From NCBI RefSeq assembly GCF_001306115.1, contig NZ_LGCL01000023.1, positions 62,001 through 126,000 on the forward strand: 64,000 nt of DNA, given 5' to 3'. This document shows, in pieces, positions 60,354 through 64,000 of this stretch (the stretch's first letter is position 1; the number at the start of each line of letters is the position of its first letter). The notes under the pieces were generated by a model, which had not been told where the DNA came from, did no database searches, and was given only the letters and a program-made list of their open reading frames with translations. A program made the translations under genes and the position numbers. Source of the stretch: Ornatilinea apprima (GTDB lineage: Bacteria; Chloroflexota; Anaerolineae; Anaerolineales; Anaerolineaceae).

Positions 60354-61100
60354 ATGAAAAACAAATTTTTAATTTTCATAATGATATTGATCATAGGCCT
60401 GCTGGCGGCTTGCGGACCCAGCGTCGCGGCCAGTGAACCCGCCAGCGGCGAATCGGCCGCGCCTGCAAGCCCCAGCACACCGGCCCCTGCCGAAACAGCC
60501 GGAGCCGATTCGCAAGCTGCTGGCGGGATGAATATGGAAATCAACGACAAACTGGCCGCGGGAACACTGCTGCTGGAAGGCACAGACCTGGCCGTTACAC
60601 AGCAACAGGCGCAAACCCTGATCCTGTTATGGCAAGGAGTACAAAGCCTGTCTGCCAGCGACTCGACCGCCCCCGCGGAATTGGAGGCCATTTACCAGCA
60701 GATTCAAACCGCCATGACCAGCGAGCAATTGACAGCTATTGAAGCAATGGAGATTGACCCCGCCAGCTTGCACGAAACCCTGACCGGCTTAGGGCTGCAA
60801 ATGGGTAGAATGGGCAACCCGGCGGGCGGTGAAGCCACCGGTGCTAACGCCGCAGAGGGCGGCTTCCCGCCTGGTGGAATGGAACCGGGTATGATGGGCG
60901 GCGGACCGGGTGGAGGTGCAGGCGGCGGCCCTGGCGGCGGCATGGGGTTGGAAGGCCAGCCTCCAGCGCAGGGCACCCCCAGCAGTGAAATGGCCACTGC
61001 CATCGCCGAGCGCCAGGCAGCGGGAGGATTTGATTTGAACGCCATGTACATCCGTCCCCTGATCCAGCTTCTGGAACAAAAAACGAGCGACGCGCAGTAA
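60354..61100 (+). CDS. Lipoprotein with Gly/Met-rich tail, last gene of the exporter operon
   Basis: 248 residues. The signal peptide ends in lipobox LAAC (Cys 21), followed by a Ser/Ala/Pro linker. A helical domain of about 100 residues (KLAAGTLLLEGTDLAVTQQQAQTL to MTSEQLTAIEAM) then leads into a Gly/Met/Pro-rich stretch (GGMEPGMMGGGPGGG...). It starts 22 bases after the permease and is followed by a terminator, so it belongs to the operon. It may bind the exported substrate or a metal outside the membrane; no family name is certain. Confidence 0.72.
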   Translation: MKNKFLIFIMILIIGLLAACGPSVAASEPASGESAAPASPSTPAPAETAGADSQAAGGMNMEINDKLAAGTLLLEGTDLAVTQQQAQTLILLWQGVQSLSASDSTAPAELEAIYQQIQTAMTSEQLTAIEAMEIDPASLHETLTGLGLQMGRMGNPAGGEATGANAAEGGFPPGGMEPGMMGGGPGGGAGGGPGGGMGLEGQPPAQGTPSSEMATAIAERQAAGGFDLNAMYIRPLIQLLEQKTSDAQ

Positions 61101-61125
61101 ACCAGATAGATCTCCTCCTCGAAAA

Positions 61126-61160
61126 CTCGATCCCCGGGGAACCCATGGGGATCGAGCATT
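61126..61160 (+). terminator. Terminator of the triple-adaptor exporter operon
   Basis: CTCGATCCCC (61126-61135) pairs perfectly with GGGGATCGAG (61147-61156) around an 11-base loop, followed by CATTTT. It lies 26 bases after the lipoprotein stop. Confidence 0.72.
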
Positions 61161-61288
61161 TTAACCGGAACCCGCTGATTTTTTACGCGTTGTAAATGGG
61201 AATGCGGTCCGGTTTTTCGCTATAATTGAGAACAGGTTTATTTTTTACCACGATGGGCTGAGATGGAATTCAGGGATTGAGGTAACGC

Positions 61289-63202
61289 ATGGTCATTATC
61301 GATTTGCTGCAGAACTTTGCCCTTCTCATCGCAATTTCCGCCACGTATCGGATTATTCTGGCCCGGCAGGAAAAAGACAGTCTCACCTTTAAAATTCTGG
61401 TCGGATTATTGTTCGCCGTCGCCGGAATTTTGGGTATGCTGACCCCCATGAATTTCCTTCCGGGCGTATTCTTTGATGGGCGATCCATCATTCTGAGCAT
61501 AGCAGGCTTGTTTGGGGGACCGATTTCAGCGATCATCGCCGCCAGCGCCTGCGCGGCGTACCGCTGGTGGGTGGGCGGTGCTGGCGTTGTGATGGGAATT
61601 TCCGTCATCGTCGAATCAGCCGCCATTGGTGTCCTGTTCTTTTATCTGCGCCGCAACACAAAACTTGTCATGTCCGTGCCAGTTTTGTTTGGTTTCAGCT
61701 TCATCGTGCACCTCATTATGTTTTTCCTGACGCTTGCCCTGCCCGGCGGAGCCGGTTATGTGGTGATGCAGCAAATTGGCTACGCGATTCTGTTTCTCTA
61801 TCCGCTCGTATCCACCCTGATTTGCCTCTTCTTCCTGGATTCTGAGGCACAAATTCGCGACCGCAAAGCCCTTGCAGAAAGCGAAAAAGCATTAAAGAAA
61901 GCCCAAGAAGTGGCCCATGTGGGCAGTTGGACCTGGTACTTACAAGAGGACCGGTATGTATGGTCAGATGAAATGTATCGCATTTTCGGAATAGACAAAG
62001 ACCGCTTCACCGGCCATTTGAGAGAAGCGATCTTTAACACCGTCCATCCTGATGACCGCGCCGCGGTGGAAGAAACGTACCGTTCGATGATGGAAAAGAA
62101 TCAGCCTATCCCCGTTGAACATCGCCTGATCAGGCCAGACGGAAGTGAGCGAGTGGTGTGGACGGAATCTGGAGAGCTGACACTGAACAATAAGGGGGAA
62201 GCAGGGGTATTGACCGGCATTGTGCAGGATATTACCGAGCGAAGGGAAGCGGAAGAAAAACTGAAAGAGAGCGAGAGCCGCTACCGTAATTTGATTCTGC
62301 ATTCACCGGACGCGATTCTCGTCATTCATAACAGTCAGGTGGTGCTGGTGAATATGGCCTGCATCAAGCTCTTTGGCGCCAAGAGCGCGGATGATCTGAT
62401 CGGAAAACCTCTCTTCGATTTGTTTCACCCCGATTTTCATAATCAGATCCGCGAGCGCATTGATTACCTGCGCGACATGGGTGAAGTGGTTCCTGTGGTG
62501 GAAGAAAAGATTGTGCGCCTGGATGGGCAGGTGATCAATGTGGATGTGCTGGCTGCCCCTTTCACCTTCAAAGGCAGCAATGATATCCATGTGATTTTGC
62601 GCGACATCACCGAGCGCAAGCAGATGCAAGACGCCCTGCAAAGCTCGCACGACCTGCTGACCCGGCTTGCCGAACAGGTGCCGGGCGTGGTTTATCAGTA
62701 CCAGTTAGACCCGGACGGCAGTTCGCGCTTCCCCTACTCCAGTCCGGGCATATATGAAATCTACGAAGTAACCCCCGAAGAAGTGCGCGAGGACGCGACC
62801 GTGGTTTTCGGGCGGCTGCACCCGGAGGATTATGATTACGTTGCGAACGCCATCTTTGAATCGGCGCGCACGCTGGAATTATTTCATGTGGTATTCAGGG
62901 TGATCTTACCAAGCCAGGGGCTGCGATGGCGATCCAGTTACGCCAAACCCGAGCGAACCGCCAATGGCGGCACACTGTGGTATGGCGTTATCACCGACAT
63001 CACCGAGCGCAAGCTGGCCGAACAGAAAATTGAGGAACAGCTCCAGGAGCTGCGGCGCTGGCAGGCTGTAATGGTGGGGCGGGAGAAACGCGTGATTGAA
63101 TTGAAACAGGAAGTGAATGAACTGTTGGCACAGGCAGGCAAGCCCGCAAAATATGCGGCGGAAGAAAACAGCCAGCAGAAGTGGAGCGGAGGACTTGAAT
63201 GA
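61289..63202 (+). CDS. 5TM-LYT membrane sensor with three PAS domains, no output domain
   Basis: 637 residues. The N-terminal 170 or so are a LytS-type five/six-helix membrane sensor (FGGPISAIIAASACAAYRWWVGG is the hallmark). Three PAS domains follow at about 205-320, 325-440 and 455-580 (NTVHPDDRAAVEE, ILHSPDAILVIHN, RLHPEDYDYV). The chain ends in a coiled coil (RRWQAVMVGREKRVIELKQE) and stops without a histidine-kinase, GGDEF or other output domain. The next sensor gene overlaps its stop (ATGA), so output may come from that partner. A lone TATAAT at 61221-61226 may be part of its promoter. Confidence 0.85.
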   Translation: MVIIDLLQNFALLIAISATYRIILARQEKDSLTFKILVGLLFAVAGILGMLTPMNFLPGVFFDGRSIILSIAGLFGGPISAIIAASACAAYRWWVGGAGVVMGISVIVESAAIGVLFFYLRRNTKLVMSVPVLFGFSFIVHLIMFFLTLALPGGAGYVVMQQIGYAILFLYPLVSTLICLFFLDSEAQIRDRKALAESEKALKKAQEVAHVGSWTWYLQEDRYVWSDEMYRIFGIDKDRFTGHLREAIFNTVHPDDRAAVEETYRSMMEKNQPIPVEHRLIRPDGSERVVWTESGELTLNNKGEAGVLTGIVQDITERREAEEKLKESESRYRNLILHSPDAILVIHNSQVVLVNMACIKLFGAKSADDLIGKPLFDLFHPDFHNQIRERIDYLRDMGEVVPVVEEKIVRLDGQVINVDVLAAPFTFKGSNDIHVILRDITERKQMQDALQSSHDLLTRLAEQVPGVVYQYQLDPDGSSRFPYSSPGIYEIYEVTPEEVREDATVVFGRLHPEDYDYVANAIFESARTLELFHVVFRVILPSQGLRWRSSYAKPERTANGGTLWYGVITDITERKLAEQKIEEQLQELRRWQAVMVGREKRVIELKQEVNELLAQAGKPAKYAAEENSQQKWSGGLE

Positions 63203-64000
63203 ATGCTCCAATGACTGAAAATCCCAATGATCGCGGATCTAAACGATGGTTTTCCTTCTTCTGGGCGCGTCTCTTAGCAGCCGCGCTCGTTGCCATATTG
63301 ATTAGTCTGGCATGGTTTCAGGCAGGCAAAACATACCAGGCTTCCTTGATCGAGCAGCAAAGAACGCTTTTATACAGTCGCTATGAGGCGGCTGGAACGG
63401 TTTTAACCTCGCGGATTAATCGCCGCCAGGCCATTTTGATTGGTTTGGCCGCCAGTGTAAAAACGCACTCCATTGATGACATGCGATTGCATTTCTATAA
63501 TAATTTTGCAGAGAACCTGAGAAACAACGATCCGATGATTCGCGCCATTCAATTCTTTCCGGCAGAAGGTGAAGTGCTGGTTTACCCAATGGAGGGTAAT
63601 GAGGCTGTCCTCGGCAGCACATTAGAAGACTTGAGAAACACCGATCGGGTATCGACTCGCACGGATGTTGAGAGAGCTATTGAAACAAGGCAAATCACCT
63701 TGAGCAGCCCTTATGAATTGCGTCAGGGAGGCAAAGGGGTGGTGGCGCGCATGGCCATATACGACCAGGATAAATTGCTGGGGTTGGCCGTGGTGGTTCT
63801 GAACCTTGAACCCCTCTTGGAAATTCCAGGCATTTCTCCCACCCCAGATAATATTCACGTTGCGATCAAAGACCAGAACGGTGTAACGTTTTTTGGCGAT
63901 GAATCGGTATTTTCTGCTGACCCGGTGGTCACCACGGTGATTTTACCAGAAGGGAACTGGACGCTGGGTGCGGTACCGGCCCAGGGATGGTTTGCCACCA
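63199..64000 (+). CDS. CHASE-domain membrane sensor, cut by the window edge
   Basis: The ATG at 63199 overlaps the previous stop (ATGA) with GGAGG upstream. One membrane helix lies near residues 26-44, then an extracytoplasmic CHASE domain with its typical VYPMEGNEAVLG and SSPYELRQGGKGVVARM segments. About 267 codons are present before the sequence ends; a second membrane helix and output domain, probably a histidine kinase, should follow. It is likely co-translated with the PAS sensor as one signalling unit. Confidence 0.82.
   Translation, partial: MNAPMTENPNDRGSKRWFSFFWARLLAAALVAILISLAWFQAGKTYQASLIEQQRTLLYSRYEAAGTVLTSRINRRQAILIGLAASVKTHSIDDMRLHFYNNFAENLRNNDPMIRAIQFFPAEGEVLVYPMEGNEAVLGSTLEDLRNTDRVSTRTDVERAIETRQITLSSPYELRQGGKGVVARMAIYDQDKLLGLAVVVLNLEPLLEIPGISPTPDNIHVAIKDQNGVTFFGDESVFSADPVVTTVILPEGNWTLGAVPAQGWFAT

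Overview
The window reads as chromosomal DNA from an anaerobic, carbohydrate-fermenting member of the Chloroflexi, most likely class Anaerolineae. This is an inference from gene content and protein style. The signs are lipoprotein solute-binding proteins with long Ala/Pro/Glu linkers, a LysM protein with a Cys-rich N-terminus of the kind I associate with Chloroflexi, pyruvate formate-lyase, many ABC systems, a LytR-CpsA-Psr enzyme as in single-membrane cells, and no recognisable outer-membrane genes. No rRNA, tRNA or CRISPR array was recognised.

Region 1 (1-9.4 kb, minus strand). A sugar-uptake operon runs right to left: ROK repressor, ROK kinase-like protein, PIG-L deacetylase, lipoprotein solute-binding protein, and the start of a further gene at the window edge. 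Then come a lone lipoprotein and a two-gene unit (SIS-domain sugar-phosphate protein and CrtI-like oxidoreductase). Region 2 (9.5-14.9 kb, plus). A TetR regulator with a consensus promoter and a perfect operator leads two FtsX-type permeases, an ATPase and a lipoprotein adaptor: a self-contained ABC exporter operon. Region 3 (15.4-18.1 kb). A 914-residue secreted protein combines seven beta-propeller-type repeats with four tandem C-terminal modules.

Region 4 (18.3-30 kb, minus). This is central sugar metabolism: a galactose transporter (mglBAC) with a LacI regulator and paired operators, a hexuronate module (uxaC, mannonate oxidoreductase-like SDR, gluconokinase-like kinase), and pflB-pflA for fermentation of pyruvate to acetyl-CoA and formate.

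Region 5 (30.2-50.7 kb). A surface-polysaccharide locus on the minus strand runs from a Wzz/BY-kinase (50.4 kb) to a polyprenyl sugar transferase and an LCP ligase (33.4 kb). Its middle (39.4-47.9 kb) is strikingly AT-rich and tightly overlapping: methyltransferases, kinase-like protein, flippase, CapA, polymerase, ATP-grasp and glycosyltransferases. Two IS21-family elements have landed here. One (about 30.3-32.8 kb, istB frameshifted) lies next to a vanZ-like gene. The other (about 36.0-38.3 kb, apparently intact) splits the locus and abuts a glycosyltransferase stop codon. A 950-base non-coding stretch full of inverted repeats precedes the locus.

Region 6 (51.6-61.1 kb). A histidine kinase/response regulator pair is divergent from a second ABC exporter operon with three consecutive, different adaptor proteins, a MacB-type ATPase and permease, and a Gly-rich lipoprotein. 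Two 11-bp-period direct-repeat boxes lie in the divergent promoter region. All three adaptors share a cysteine pair in their coiled-coil hairpins. This locus is the best candidate for an unusual system. Region 7 (61.3-64 kb). A 5TM/triple-PAS sensor without a kinase domain overlaps the start of a CHASE-domain sensor that runs off the window.
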